From: Flexilinea sp.
GTDB taxonomy: Bacteria; Chloroflexota; Anaerolineae; Anaerolineales; Anaerolineaceae
NCBI GenBank assembly: GCA_017432685.1
Contig: JAFRIR010000118.1
Coordinates: forward strand, 1-64,000
DNA: 64,000 nucleotides
Direction: 5' to 3'
The notes below the pieces were generated by a model. That model was not told the origin of the DNA. It did not search any database and saw only the letters and a list, made by a program, of their open reading frames with translations. Position numbers and translations under genes: made by a program. Shown in pieces: positions 24,582-32,943 of this stretch; within the stretch, counting starts at the first letter, position 1, and every line of letters begins with the position of its first letter.

Positions 24582-24679
24582 ATAGGGACTGGCACCGTCA
24601 GGTGCCTGTCCCGAGGTAAATGGACGGGACAGTCGCCTGCAGCAACAGTCCCCGGGGCACCGTTAGGTGCCTGTCCCGA
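24582..24679. repeat. REP array left of the RAYT gene
   Basis: Three REP palindromes are present: GGGACTGGCACC/GGTGCCTGTCCC, then GGGACAGT/ACAGTCCC, then a partial GGGGCACC/GGTGCC. Bases 24582-24638 are identical to 25441-25497 on the other side of the transposase. Each palindrome keeps one mismatched base pair inside the GGGAC/GTCCC foot. Confidence 0.88.
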
Positions 24680-24700
24680 AAAAGGTTAAAGTATAGAAAC

Positions 24701-25444
24701 ATGCCCCGACAAGCCAGAATATTCAGTGAATCAGGTTATATGCATGTCTATACGCGTGGTAATGGACAACAAATCATTTTTGAACAAAAAAATGATTATG
24801 TACGCTATCTCAACCTTCTGAAAAAGTGTAGTTTGGATAGTAGTGTCACTATCTGTGCATTTTGTTTGATGGAAAATCATGTTCATTTGATAGTTTATGA
24901 TGAAAAACATAATTTGTCACAACTGATGAGATCAATCACTTCTGCTTATTCCAGATATTTTAATGAAAAATATAAGCGAAAGGGACATTTGTTTGAAGGA
25001 AGGTTTTGCAATATTCCTATCGAAAACGAAGATTATCTTTTGACTGTGTTCCGCTATGTTTTGAATAATCCAAGTAAAGCAAAAATATGTACTGCTGCGG
25101 CTTATCCATGGAATAGTTATAGTAGGTATGGGAAACCGGAATCATTCGTCGACACATCAATGTTTGTTAAATTAATTGGCAGCAAAGATGATTATGAATC
25201 TTTTATTGCTTCAGAATATGAAGACTGTCCTGAACTTGAAGAACTTGGTTATGGTGATATTTGGGCACAATCAGTAATAAAGCAAGTATTAAATGGTGAA
25301 AGTGGAACGGTGCTTCAGTCATATAAAAGGGAATCTAGAGATTCCATTTTATGTCAATTGAAAAATAGAGGTTTAACAGATCATCAAATTGCACGTTTGA
25401 CGGGTGTTCCGCTTGGTGTAATAGAACGAGTGCAGAGCGTATAG
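24701..25444 (+). CDS. REP-associated tyrosine transposase (RAYT, TnpA-REP)
   Basis: This single-domain Y1 transposase is related to IS200 TnpA. The preferred start is the ATG at 24701 (MPRQARIFS), the standard RAYT beginning. An upstream in-frame ATG at 24620 lies inside the REP array. The HUH motif is MENHVHLIV, the family Tyr lies in the SAYSRYFNEKYKRKGHLFEG helix, and FRYVLNNPSKA is typical. A C-terminal extension ends with a helix-turn-helix-like LTDHQIARLTGVPLGVIERV, common in DUF-tailed RAYTs. The gene is more AT-rich than its neighbours, which suggests transfer. Identical REP sequence flanks it on both sides, and its stop codon lies inside the right REP. Confidence 0.92.
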   Translation: MPRQARIFSESGYMHVYTRGNGQQIIFEQKNDYVRYLNLLKKCSLDSSVTICAFCLMENHVHLIVYDEKHNLSQLMRSITSAYSRYFNEKYKRKGHLFEGRFCNIPIENEDYLLTVFRYVLNNPSKAKICTAAAYPWNSYSRYGKPESFVDTSMFVKLIGSKDDYESFIASEYEDCPELEELGYGDIWAQSVIKQVLNGESGTVLQSYKRESRDSILCQLKNRGLTDHQIARLTGVPLGVIERVQSV

Positions 25445-25511
25445 GGACTGGCACCGTCAGGTGCCTGTCCCGAGGTAAATGGACGGGACAGTCGCCTACG
25501 GCAACAGTCCC
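25441..25511. repeat. REP pair right of the RAYT gene
   Basis: The first 57 bases are identical to 24582-24638, and the rest differs at three positions. It is in direct orientation relative to the left copy, with 802 bp between them. Recombination between the copies would excise the transposase precisely. Confidence 0.9.
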
Positions 25512-25532
25512 TGTAGACAAGTGAGGTGTTTC

Positions 25533-26654
25533 ATGTCACAGGTATTTCCGGAAATTAAGAAGCGTTTCGGCTTTGGCGCGATGCGGCTGCCGATGAAAAA
25601 CGGGAAAATCGACACGGATCAGGTCGATCAGATGGTCGATGTGTTTATCGAAAACGGATTCAATTATTTTGACACGGCCCACGGCTATCATGACGGTCTT
25701 TCGGAGCTGACACTGAAGCAGTGCCTGACCTCCCGCCATTCCCGGGATGAGTACCTGCTCACAAACAAGCTTTCTCAGGAGTATTTCATGACCGAAGCGG
25801 ACATCCGTCCCTTTTTTGAAAGCCAGCTGGAAGCCTGTGGTGTCGACTATTTCGATTTCTATCTGATGCATGCGCAGGATCGCAATAATTATCCCCATTA
25901 TCAAAATTGTCATGCCTATGAAATCGCTTCGGAACTGAAAAAAGAGGGGAAGATCCGGCACATGGGCATTTCCTTCCATGATACGGCAGAGACGCTGGAC
26001 GGGATCCTGACCGATCATCCGGAAGTCGAAATCGTACAGATCCAGTTCAACTATCTGGACTATGATGACCATGCCATTCAGAGCGGAAAGTGCCTGGAAG
26101 TCTGTGAAAAACATGGCAAGCCGGTGATCGTGATGGAACCGGTCAAGGGCGGCAGTCTGGCCAATCTGCCGGATGAAGCGAAAAAGGTCTATGATGCGCT
26201 CGGTTCGATGAGTTATGCGTCCTATGCGATCCGCTATGTGGCGGGTTTTGACCAGGTCGCCATGATCCTTTCCGGCATGTCCAGCCTGGAACAGATGAAG
26301 GACAACATCTCCTACATGAAAGATTTTCAGCCGCTTTCGGAGGCTGAACAGGCGGCTGTGGAGAAAGTGAAGGGGATATTCAAGGATCTGAACCTGATTG
26401 CCTGTACCTCCTGCCATTACTGCATTGAGGAAAATCACTGCCCGATGGATATCCTGATCCCGGACATGTTCTCCTGCCTGAATGCGAAGAAGATGTTTGA
26501 TGACTGGAACCAGAAAAATTATTACCGCCGGGTTCTGACGAAAGACAGCGGTAAAGCTTCTGACTGTATCGGGTGCGGTGGCTGTGAAAGCGTCTGCCCT
26601 CAGCACCTGCCTATCCGCGAGCTGCTGACGCAGGTCGCTCAGGCCTTTGAGTGA
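25533..26654 (+). CDS. Aldo/keto reductase with ferredoxin-type 4Fe-4S C-terminus
   Basis: The start at 25533 has GTGAGG six bases upstream; longer frames run into the REP. The 373-residue protein has an AKR barrel with the full catalytic tetrad: Asp and Tyr in YFDTAHGYHDG, Lys in LLTNKLS, His in FYLMHAQD. The C-terminal Fe-S domain has CTSCHYC plus CPMDI, and CIGCGGCESVCPQ. Proteins of this type are common in anaerobes and are predicted oxidoreductases that can pass electrons through the clusters. The substrate is unknown. It lies alone between the RAYT cassette and repeat B copy 4. Confidence 0.9.
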   Translation: MSQVFPEIKKRFGFGAMRLPMKNGKIDTDQVDQMVDVFIENGFNYFDTAHGYHDGLSELTLKQCLTSRHSRDEYLLTNKLSQEYFMTEADIRPFFESQLEACGVDYFDFYLMHAQDRNNYPHYQNCHAYEIASELKKEGKIRHMGISFHDTAETLDGILTDHPEVEIVQIQFNYLDYDDHAIQSGKCLEVCEKHGKPVIVMEPVKGGSLANLPDEAKKVYDALGSMSYASYAIRYVAGFDQVAMILSGMSSLEQMKDNISYMKDFQPLSEAEQAAVEKVKGIFKDLNLIACTSCHYCIEENHCPMDILIPDMFSCLNAKKMFDDWNQKNYYRRVLTKDSGKASDCIGCGGCESVCPQHLPIRELLTQVAQAFE

Positions 26655-26665
26655 AATCAATCAAG

Positions 26666-26755
26666 AACGGAGCAAACGGAGACTGCTCTTGCGCTGTTGT
26701 TATGCCGGCACACAAGGGCTGTTTCCTGTGCTGCGTTGTTGGGTACTGAATTGTT
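26666..26755. repeat. Dispersed structured repeat B, inverted short copy
   Basis: The reverse complement begins TTCAGTACCC and contains GGAAACAGCCCTTG and AGAGCAGTCTCCGTTTGCTCC, matching the ends of the copies at 7773 and 20623. It fills the gap between the aldo/keto reductase and the toxin gene. Confidence 0.65.
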
Positions 26756-26764
26756 AAAAATTGT

Positions 26765-27088
26765 CTACAATTCATTTTCTTCGTTGAAAAGGATCTGTAT
26801 ATAGTTTGTTTTTATGGGAAGAATGCGGATAACCTCTATAAACTCACCATTTATCCGATAAAAGGCTTTGTACGCTTTGAAGTTGACTGAGTAATAGCCT
26901 GTAAACAAATTTTGATAATAAAGCGGAATTCCGGAAAACGGAAACTGTTTCCTTTTGCCAATCGTATCCTGTAAGTCATTAATATATCGATCGGCAGTAT
27001 CAAAATCTTTGGATGCTGCCCATACTCCCATCCAGACAGTGGCAAGATCTTTTCTTGCTTCCGGTGTATAGCGAAGTTCTTTTTTCAT
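26765..27088 (-). CDS. RelE/ParE superfamily toxin
   Basis: The 107-residue basic protein has the ParE/RelE pattern: YTPEARKDLATVW, then FDTADRYINDLQDTI, PFSGIPL, and the C-terminal strand YKAFYRINGEFIEVIRIL. It would poison gyrase or ribosome-bound mRNA and be neutralised by the upstream Phd/YefM protein. Its start overlaps the antitoxin stop by 4 bp, which implies coupled translation with antitoxin made first. Which target applies cannot be read from the sequence. Confidence 0.9.
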   Translation of the reverse strand: MKKELRYTPEARKDLATVWMGVWAASKDFDTADRYINDLQDTIGKRKQFPFSGIPLYYQNLFTGYYSVNFKAYKAFYRINGEFIEVIRILPIKTNYIQILFNEENEL

Positions 27089-27357
27089 TGAACTTCATTT
27101 CTCATGTTACGCAAATAAGCGCGCATTTCTTCTTCAGAGACCCAGCCATTTTCTTCCGCAGAACGGATGCCGGCATTTAATTCACAAAAGAGCCGGATCA
27201 TAGCTTCGGCTTTTTGAAAATTATCTTCATCTTCCATATCGCGGATGCTGTATGCTCCATGTCCGTTTCTTGTCAGGTATACGGGGGAGCCTTTTGTTAC
27301 CTTTTCCAGAATGCTGCCATAATTTCTGAGATCTGATACAGGTGCAATCGTTGGCAT
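27085..27357 (-). CDS. Phd/YefM family antitoxin
   Basis: The 90-residue protein has the Phd/YefM N-terminal DNA-binding fold: PVSDLRNYGSILEKV, then PVYLTRNGHGAYSIRD. An acidic C-terminal region is expected to wrap the ParE-like toxin encoded immediately downstream. Such antitoxins also repress their own operon. The AT-rich gap 27358-27541 upstream probably holds the promoter. Confidence 0.92.
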   Translation of the reverse strand: MPTIAPVSDLRNYGSILEKVTKGSPVYLTRNGHGAYSIRDMEDEDNFQKAEAMIRLFCELNAGIRSAEENGWVSEEEMRAYLRNMRNEVQ

Positions 27358-27541
27358 AATGGTTTCCTCTCTTTCTTTTGTTGAATTTTACTTTATAATT
27401 TATGAAAAGACAAGAATATTTCGAAGAATATATCGTAACTTTTTTATAAAAATGGCATACAGATTTCTCCATATGCCATTGTTCTTGTCTGAATGAGGAA
27501 ATATGAGATAAAAAGTAATGATCAATTTTCTGGTAGTGATC

Positions 27542-27979
27542 TTACTGCTTATCCATATTCTCCAGCGCTCTGTCCAGCAATGCTTTCAGCTGGATCAGAT
27601 CTTCCTGCGGGAGGTCGATGCAGCCGCCCATCTCATAAGGAACGGAGAGCGCCTTTTCTTTCAGCGCCTCGCCCGCTTCCGTCAGGCTGACAAAGAGTTT
27701 TCGCTCGTTTTCCTTCATGCGGGCACGTGTGATCAGACCCTGTTTTTCCAGCCGCTTCAGCAGCGGAGCCAGTGTTCCGGAGTCCAGATGAACTTTTTGT
27801 CCGAGTTCACCCTCCGTCATGCCGCCGAATTCCCAGAATGTCATCATGACGATGTACTGCGTGTAGGTCAGATTGAGCTTTTCCAGCGGTTCGCGGCAGC
27901 GGCGGACGACCTCCTTGGCACAAGCGTAGAGCGGGAAACACAGCTGGTTTTCCAGCTTTAAAACGTCATAACGATCCAT
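27542..27979 (-). CDS. MarR family regulator, OhrR-like
   Basis: The 145-residue winged-helix protein has the OhrR hallmarks: LENQLCFPLYACAKEV with the peroxide-sensing Cys near residue 14, LTYTQYIVMM, the recognition helix LDSGTLAPLLKRLEKQGLI and wing ARMKENERKLFVSLT. OhrR proteins release DNA when the N-terminal Cys is oxidised by organic peroxides. No Ohr peroxidase gene is next to it. The start lies seven bases from the stop of the radical SAM gene at 27986, and both are on the minus strand, so the two are probably one transcription unit. Confidence 0.88.
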   Translation of the reverse strand: MDRYDVLKLENQLCFPLYACAKEVVRRCREPLEKLNLTYTQYIVMMTFWEFGGMTEGELGQKVHLDSGTLAPLLKRLEKQGLITRARMKENERKLFVSLTEAGEALKEKALSVPYEMGGCIDLPQEDLIQLKALLDRALENMDKQ

Positions 27980-27985
27980 AAGAGG

Positions 27986-29086
27986 CTACTCCGTTTCCAT
28001 TTTCAGCATGGCTTCCACCTGATCCCGCTTTTCATAAAGCACGCATCCGCCCACATGGTCATCATCCAAAAAATCACCCTCGCGTAGTGCCCGGAACAGG
28101 CGGGAGTGGATGGCATCCCGCAGGGAAGTATCCCGCACATTGATATCGGAAAAAGGCGAAAAGGGGCAGGGCTCCGCGCCGCCATGGGAGTTGATATGGA
28201 AGAAACCGCGCCCGGCAGCCATACAGCCGCCATCCGCGCGTTCGTCGCCGGGAAAGGCCAACAGAATCATATCGGGATAAACCTGACGCAAGCGGATCAT
28301 TGCCTCCCTGAGGTAAGCCCTTTCCGTATCGCCCGGAGCCAGGTGTGCCGCATCGTCCGTCACCGGGACAAACTCGATGAAGAACACCAGCTTACAGCCG
28401 CGGGAGGCCAGCGTCTGAATAAATTCCGGAGAGGTCACTTCACGGATGTTTTCCGTTGTCACCGTGATGGACGCGCCGAATAGCAGGTTTTTTTCATGGA
28501 ACGCGTCCATGTTGGCAACCAGCTTTTCATAAACGCCCGCACCCCTGCGCACATCGGTGGTTTCCTTCCCACCTTCGATGCTCATTACCGGGATCAGGTT
28601 GCGGGATTTGTCAAACAGTTTCAGATAGCTGTCATTCAAGTAGGTCCCGTTGGTGAAAATCGGGAACAGGATGTTCTGCATTTTTCCCGCGTTCTCGATC
28701 ACTTTCCAGCGCAGCATTGGTTCACCGCCGGCCAGCATGATAAAGCTGACGCCCAGCTCTTCCGCCTGACGGAAAATATCGAGCCACTCTTCGCTGCTGA
28801 GCTGTTTGACCGGCTTACTGTCGACCGTGGCTTTGTTGAAGCGCGAATAGCAGCCCGCGCAGTGCAGGTTGCAGCTGGAGGTGATGGAGGCGATCAGAAA
28901 CGAAGGGATGTTTTCTCCGTTTTCCGCCAGTTTCTGCCGTGTTTTGGTTGCCTTGCAGGAAGCCGCGGCAAATTTCATCATGAAGGCGCTCTCCCGGGGA
29001 TCCTTCATGGTTGCCTTCAGCGTGTCGGAAACGATCCTCTCCACACCTCTGGCAATGTGATCCTGTAAATTAAATGCTTCTGTCAT
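27986..29086 (-). CDS. Radical SAM protein with SPASM-like C-terminus
   Basis: The start at 29086 gives 366 residues; longer frames enter intergenic repeats. The AdoMet cluster motif is CNLHCAGC near residue 80, followed by FIMLAGGEPML (the GGE motif) and PVMSIEGGKETTD. The C-terminus has isolated cysteines (GGCMAAGRGF, EPCPFSPFS, GGCVLY) like those holding an auxiliary cluster in SPASM/twitch proteins. The substrate is unknown. No strong ribosome-binding site is visible. The regulator at 27542 follows on the same strand, and a pyridoxamine-oxidase-fold protein precedes it. Confidence 0.85.
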   Translation of the reverse strand: MTEAFNLQDHIARGVERIVSDTLKATMKDPRESAFMMKFAAASCKATKTRQKLAENGENIPSFLIASITSSCNLHCAGCYSRFNKATVDSKPVKQLSSEEWLDIFRQAEELGVSFIMLAGGEPMLRWKVIENAGKMQNILFPIFTNGTYLNDSYLKLFDKSRNLIPVMSIEGGKETTDVRRGAGVYEKLVANMDAFHEKNLLFGASITVTTENIREVTSPEFIQTLASRGCKLVFFIEFVPVTDDAAHLAPGDTERAYLREAMIRLRQVYPDMILLAFPGDERADGGCMAAGRGFFHINSHGGAEPCPFSPFSDINVRDTSLRDAIHSRLFRALREGDFLDDDHVGGCVLYEKRDQVEAMLKMETE

Positions 29087-29187
29087 AGTTTTTGATTGTC
29101 GGTTGCCGGTGGTCAGTTGCCTGTTTCCGGTTGTTAGTCGAGAACTCCGTACTCCATACTGATCGCTGACCACCAGCCACCGATCAC

Positions 29188-29589
29188 TTAGAAAGTTACT
29201 GTTTCCGGCGCTTCTGTGAAAGAACTGAAGGTGGCGGTGGCGTTTTTGAAATAAAGCACCTGGGTGTTGTCATCATCGGCGCTGTACATTGCCTTCAGGC
29301 TGGGCATTTTCTCCAGCATCGCCACTTTCACATCCCGGCTGTCGTCATTGACCAGCTCACCGGCTACACGCAGCCATTTGCCGCCGTGAAATGCGCAGAT
29401 TTCCGCTTTCGGGTTGGCAGCGAGCTGTTTGGAGACATCCTTGACTTTGCCGGTCTGGATGTAAAGCTTTCCGTCATAAAGCAGCGCTGTGCCGAACGGT
29501 CTCACACGCGGCTGGTCACCTTCAACGGTAGCGAGATAGTAAGTCTGGGCTTCATCCAGAAAATTGTAAACTTTTTCAATGTTTTCCAT
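29188..29589 (-). CDS. Pyridoxamine 5'-phosphate oxidase-fold flavoprotein
   Basis: The 133-residue single split-barrel domain has YYLATVEGDQPRVRPFGTALLYDGKLYIQTG and AEICAFHGGKWLRVAGE, the usual flavin-binding pattern of the small PNPOx-like group in gut anaerobes. It is probably an FMN or F420-type reductase rather than a vitamin B6 enzyme. A GGAGTTATTAT stretch precedes the ATG. A REP-like hairpin (29609-29657) separates it from the ROK kinase gene. Confidence 0.88.
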   Translation of the reverse strand: MENIEKVYNFLDEAQTYYLATVEGDQPRVRPFGTALLYDGKLYIQTGKVKDVSKQLAANPKAEICAFHGGKWLRVAGELVNDDSRDVKVAMLEKMPSLKAMYSADDDNTQVLYFKNATATFSSFTEAPETVTF

Positions 29590-29608
29590 AATATAATAAC
29601 TCCTTTTC

Positions 29609-29657
29609 GGGAACGGTTATCCTGCGGCTGCAGAGCCGGCACAGGAGAACCGTCCCT
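29609..29657. repeat. REP-like palindrome between PNPOx and ROK genes
   Basis: GGGAACGGTT pairs with the downstream AACCGTCCC except for one base, around an inner GGCTGCAGAGCC stem. The middle (TTATCCTGC to GGCACAGGAG) resembles the element at 23024. It may also attenuate transcription. Confidence 0.6.
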
Positions 29658-29673
29658 ATGTGGCATATGATTC

Positions 29674-30651
29674 TCATTTACCCGCACTCAGGCACTTTTC
29701 AGCCCACATGGAGTTACCCATGACGCCGGCGTTGTCACCGAGTTCTCCCAGCAGAATGGTGATGCCCTTCAGCGGGGTGACATGTACGCGTTCATAAACC
29801 ACCTGACGGATGGGTGTCAGCAGCAGCTCACCGGCCGCAGCTACACCGCCGGTGATGATCACCCGCTCCGGTTCAAGAGCCATGATCATGTTGGATACAG
29901 CGATCCCGAGATAATAACCGGCCTGGTTATAAATATCAATGGCGATCTGGTCACCCTTCTGGGCCGCTTCGGCGACCGTCCGGGCTTCCAGTTTGTTCAA
30001 GTCATATTCGCACAACTCACCGAGGATGGTCGTACCGCCATGAGCGACCGCCTTCATGGCAGCCGAGCGGATCGCCGGACCGGAGGCATAGGTCTCCAGA
30101 CAGCCGCGTCCGCCGCAATTGCAGCGATTTCCATGGGGTTCCACCACCTGATGTCCCAGTTCCCCGGCAACGCCCGTTTTTCCCAGCACAAGATTGCCGT
30201 CGATCACAATGCCGCCGCCGATCCCGGTCCCCAGGGCAAAACAGACTGCGGAGGAACAGCCACGTGCCGCACCGAATTTCAATTCACCCCAGGTGATGGC
30301 ATTCACATCATTCAGCAAAAAGGTGGGCAGCCCGGTCTTGTCTTTGATCATGTCCGCCACCGGTACATTCACCCAGTGATCCGGCAGGTTTGTCATAAAA
30401 ACGGAAACACCGGTCCGGGAGTCGATCGCCCCGGGCAGGCCAATGCCCGCGCCCAGGATCTCCGTGGGATCGATACCGGAATCCGTGATCATGGATTTGA
30501 AGAATTCAGCGATGCGGTCGATCACCGCATCATGTCCCTTGTGAGCCATTGTCGGGATGGAGCGAACTCCGTAAACAATGCCTTTTTCCGAATCGACAAT
30601 GGCGCCCTTGATGTTGGTTCCGCCAAGATCACAACCGATGTATTTTCCCAT
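29674..30651 (-). CDS. ROK family glucokinase
   Basis: The 325-residue ROK sugar kinase has the ATP phosphate-binding motif CDLGGTNIKGAIVD, a catalytic Asp in LLNDVNAITWGE, and the ROK zinc motif HGNRCNCGGRGCLETYASGPAI with three Cys. Family knowledge points to phosphorylation of glucose with ATP at the entry to glycolysis. N-acetylmannosamine kinase and fructokinase share the fold, so substrate is inferred. It follows the folate gene by 32 bases on the same strand and may share its transcript. Confidence 0.9.
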   Translation of the reverse strand: MGKYIGCDLGGTNIKGAIVDSEKGIVYGVRSIPTMAHKGHDAVIDRIAEFFKSMITDSGIDPTEILGAGIGLPGAIDSRTGVSVFMTNLPDHWVNVPVADMIKDKTGLPTFLLNDVNAITWGELKFGAARGCSSAVCFALGTGIGGGIVIDGNLVLGKTGVAGELGHQVVEPHGNRCNCGGRGCLETYASGPAIRSAAMKAVAHGGTTILGELCEYDLNKLEARTVAEAAQKGDQIAIDIYNQAGYYLGIAVSNMIMALEPERVIITGGVAAAGELLLTPIRQVVYERVHVTPLKGITILLGELGDNAGVMGNSMWAEKCLSAGK

Positions 30652-30683
30652 CTTGCACTCCCTTTTTAGCCAGAAACCGGCAA

Positions 30684-31997
30684 CTATTTTCTGAGCATAT
30701 CGCTCATGACAGCGATATCCTTCATTAATTTTACATCATGTACGCGGATCACATCGCATCCGTTTAAAATTGCATAACAAACTGCCGCAGCCGTTCCCGC
30801 GGCCCGTTCCTCTACCTTGCGTCCCAGGTATTTACCCAGGAAGGACTTCCGGCTGGGACCCAGCAGGACCGGGAAACCCAGCAGAGAGATCTGTTTGATC
30901 TGCCGGACGATCTCCAGGTCACAGGAAGCAGAACTGCCAAAGCCAAGACCCGGATCCAAAACGATATTACCCGGTTTGATCCCGAACTTCTGTACCCGGC
31001 TGACCCGGTCCAGCAGTTGGGAGCGAACCCGTTCCAGGATCTTTTCCGGGGTCAGGTTTTCTTCCGCTGTCTTCCGCAGCGCTTCGGTCCGCATCAACAC
31101 AGTCACCTTGCCGCTCTCCGCGCAAAGCCTGTCCAGTTCCTCATTCTCTGAACCGCCGGTGTTGTTGATCCAGTCTACCCCACAATCCAGAGCAGCCCGA
31201 ACCACAGCGGTTTTCCGGCTGTCCACGGAAAGCAAAGCCTTTGGGAAACGCCGCCGGACTTCCTTCAGCACCGGCGTCAGCCGCATGATCTCCATTTCGG
31301 GAGAAACCTCTTCAAAACCGGGACGGGTGCTCTCCGCACCGATATCAAGGATATCCGCCCCGTTTTCCAGAAACGCCGCACACTGCCGCAGGGCAGAGCT
31401 GATCACATTCTGCCCGTTCAGCAGTCCATCCCCCGAAAAACTGTCCGGTGTCAGGTTGATAATGCCCATGGTGTAGCTCCGCAGACCCCAATGGATCACG
31501 GGGCTTTCCAAATCCAGCGTCTCCTCCAGTTTTTCAACACTTTCCGCTGAGCAGTTTTGCAGCAGCTCAAACCAGGTCTTCTTCGTGACCGGATCCTGCT
31601 CCATCGGGATCAGGTCACAGAGCGGCTGAAGCACAAAACGCCGTTCCCGCATCATCGCATGGGGGATCGTCAGATCCTGAGACTGATATACGCAATCATT
31701 ATAGAGCAGAATATCCAGGTCAATGACCCGCGGTCCATAGCGCAGTGTCTTCACCCGCCCGATACGGGTTTCGATCTCCTTGAAATACTTCAGCAGACTC
31801 TCCGGATCCAGTTCGGTTTCCGCTTCCCAGACAAGGTTATAAAAGGACGGCTGCGGTTTGTAGCCCCAGGGTTCTGTCAGATAGAGCTCGGATGTGCGCA
31901 GGATCCTCACCGCAGGAGTCAGCAGCTGTGCAGCCATGCGCAGATATTCCGGACGGTTCCCCTGGTTGCTTCCCGCACTGATATAAATAAGCGCCAT
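30684..31997 (-). CDS. folKP: Bifunctional FolK-FolP (HPPK / dihydropteroate synthase)
   Basis: Residues 1 to about 150 are HPPK, which pyrophosphorylates hydroxymethyl-dihydropterin: GSNQGNRPEYL, ELYLTEPWGYKPQPSFYN, RYGPRVIDLDILLY and IPHAMMRERRFVLQPL. Residues about 165-437 are dihydropteroate synthase: MGIINLTPDSFSGDG, DIGAESTRPG, SVDSRK, and NIVLDPGLGFGSS. FolK-FolP order is a known fusion in several phyla. The GATase gene lies 20 bases upstream and the ROK kinase 32 bases downstream on the same strand. No folB or folE is in the window. Confidence 0.95.
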   Translation of the reverse strand: MALIYISAGSNQGNRPEYLRMAAQLLTPAVRILRTSELYLTEPWGYKPQPSFYNLVWEAETELDPESLLKYFKEIETRIGRVKTLRYGPRVIDLDILLYNDCVYQSQDLTIPHAMMRERRFVLQPLCDLIPMEQDPVTKKTWFELLQNCSAESVEKLEETLDLESPVIHWGLRSYTMGIINLTPDSFSGDGLLNGQNVISSALRQCAAFLENGADILDIGAESTRPGFEEVSPEMEIMRLTPVLKEVRRRFPKALLSVDSRKTAVVRAALDCGVDWINNTGGSENEELDRLCAESGKVTVLMRTEALRKTAEENLTPEKILERVRSQLLDRVSRVQKFGIKPGNIVLDPGLGFGSSASCDLEIVRQIKQISLLGFPVLLGPSRKSFLGKYLGRKVEERAAGTAAAVCYAILNGCDVIRVHDVKLMKDIAVMSDMLRK

Positions 31998-32017
31998 AAA
32001 ACCTCAATAATACGAAT

Positions 32018-32749
32018 TCATTTACACCGGTTCACGAAAGCCCGGAAGAGCTTCATGTGCTCATCGTACTGCTGCAGGCACTCCGGATGCCACTGTACGC
32101 CCAGGACAAAAGGATGGTCCGGGTTTTCGATCCCTTCGATGATCCCGTCTTCGCTATACGCATTAACCTTCATGCCATCACCCGGAACAGAAACCGCCTG
32201 ATGATGGAAGCTGTTGACCTTGACGCTGTCCTTCCCGATGATGTCGTGCAGCAGCGTGCCGCGTTGGATATTCACCTCATGGACCAAAAAATCACGGGGT
32301 ACAGCGGTGGTCTGCGCATGAACAAAACGAACCGTCGGGACCTGGTCCGGAATGTCGCTGTAAAGCTTCCCGCCCGCGGCAACGTTCATGATCTGAACCC
32401 CGCGGCAGATTCCAAACACCGGCCAATCAGTTTCAAGAGCCAGCCGAAAAAGCCGGGATTCGATTTCATCCCGAATCGGCCAGACACATCCGACACTGGG
32501 ATGTTCCTTCCCGCCGTATCGTTTGGTCTCCACATCTCCGCCACCGGACAAAAGAAGGCCGTCACAGCTTTCCCGGATCACATCCAGCTCTTCCATCGGG
32601 AAATCCAGCGGGATCAAAAACGGCAGTCCGCCGGCTTTAATAACAGAAGTGACATATGTTGTTCCCAGTGAATCCGGCAAGACACGGTTCGGACCGGGGT
32701 CTTCTCCGCGGTGGCAGACAATGGCAATTTTCGGTTTTTTCTGCGTCAT
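32018..32749 (-). CDS. Class I glutamine amidotransferase-like hydrolase (PuuD/peptidase C26 type)
   Basis: The 243-residue protein has the peptidase C26 layout: LLSGGGDVETKRYG, the nucleophile elbow FGICRGVQIMNVAAGG with catalytic Cys, VNSFHHQAV, and GVQWHPEC with catalytic His/Glu. Characterised members cleave gamma-glutamyl amides such as gamma-glutamyl-GABA, or act in peptidoglycan and polyglutamate turnover. No putrescine genes are nearby, so the substrate is open. It is probably the first gene of an operon with folKP and the ROK kinase. The 194-bp gap 32750-32943 separates it from the divergent PreA-like gene and would hold both promoters. Confidence 0.87.
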   Translation of the reverse strand: MTQKKPKIAIVCHRGEDPGPNRVLPDSLGTTYVTSVIKAGGLPFLIPLDFPMEELDVIRESCDGLLLSGGGDVETKRYGGKEHPSVGCVWPIRDEIESRLFRLALETDWPVFGICRGVQIMNVAAGGKLYSDIPDQVPTVRFVHAQTTAVPRDFLVHEVNIQRGTLLHDIIGKDSVKVNSFHHQAVSVPGDGMKVNAYSEDGIIEGIENPDHPFVLGVQWHPECLQQYDEHMKLFRAFVNRCK

Positions 32750-32943
32750 ATTCCTTAATCGACCCTATTTATAAAGTTTATGTTTCCTATTGTATCACAA
32801 CGCGCCATGATTCAATAATTCCGACAAAATGTCCGTTGATATGATCCGAAACAGACTAAAATTGAATTACAATAGTAGCATAGAAATTATTAATTCCATT
32901 TTTGCAGCGAACCGATGAGGTTTATGTGCCATAAGGAGGCCAA

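Noticed and set aside
24620..24700. Upstream ATG for the RAYT gene inside the REP array
   Set aside because: The added residues are encoded by the palindrome, and the MPRQAR start at 24701 is the family norm. The same applies to 25479-25532 before the aldo/keto reductase.
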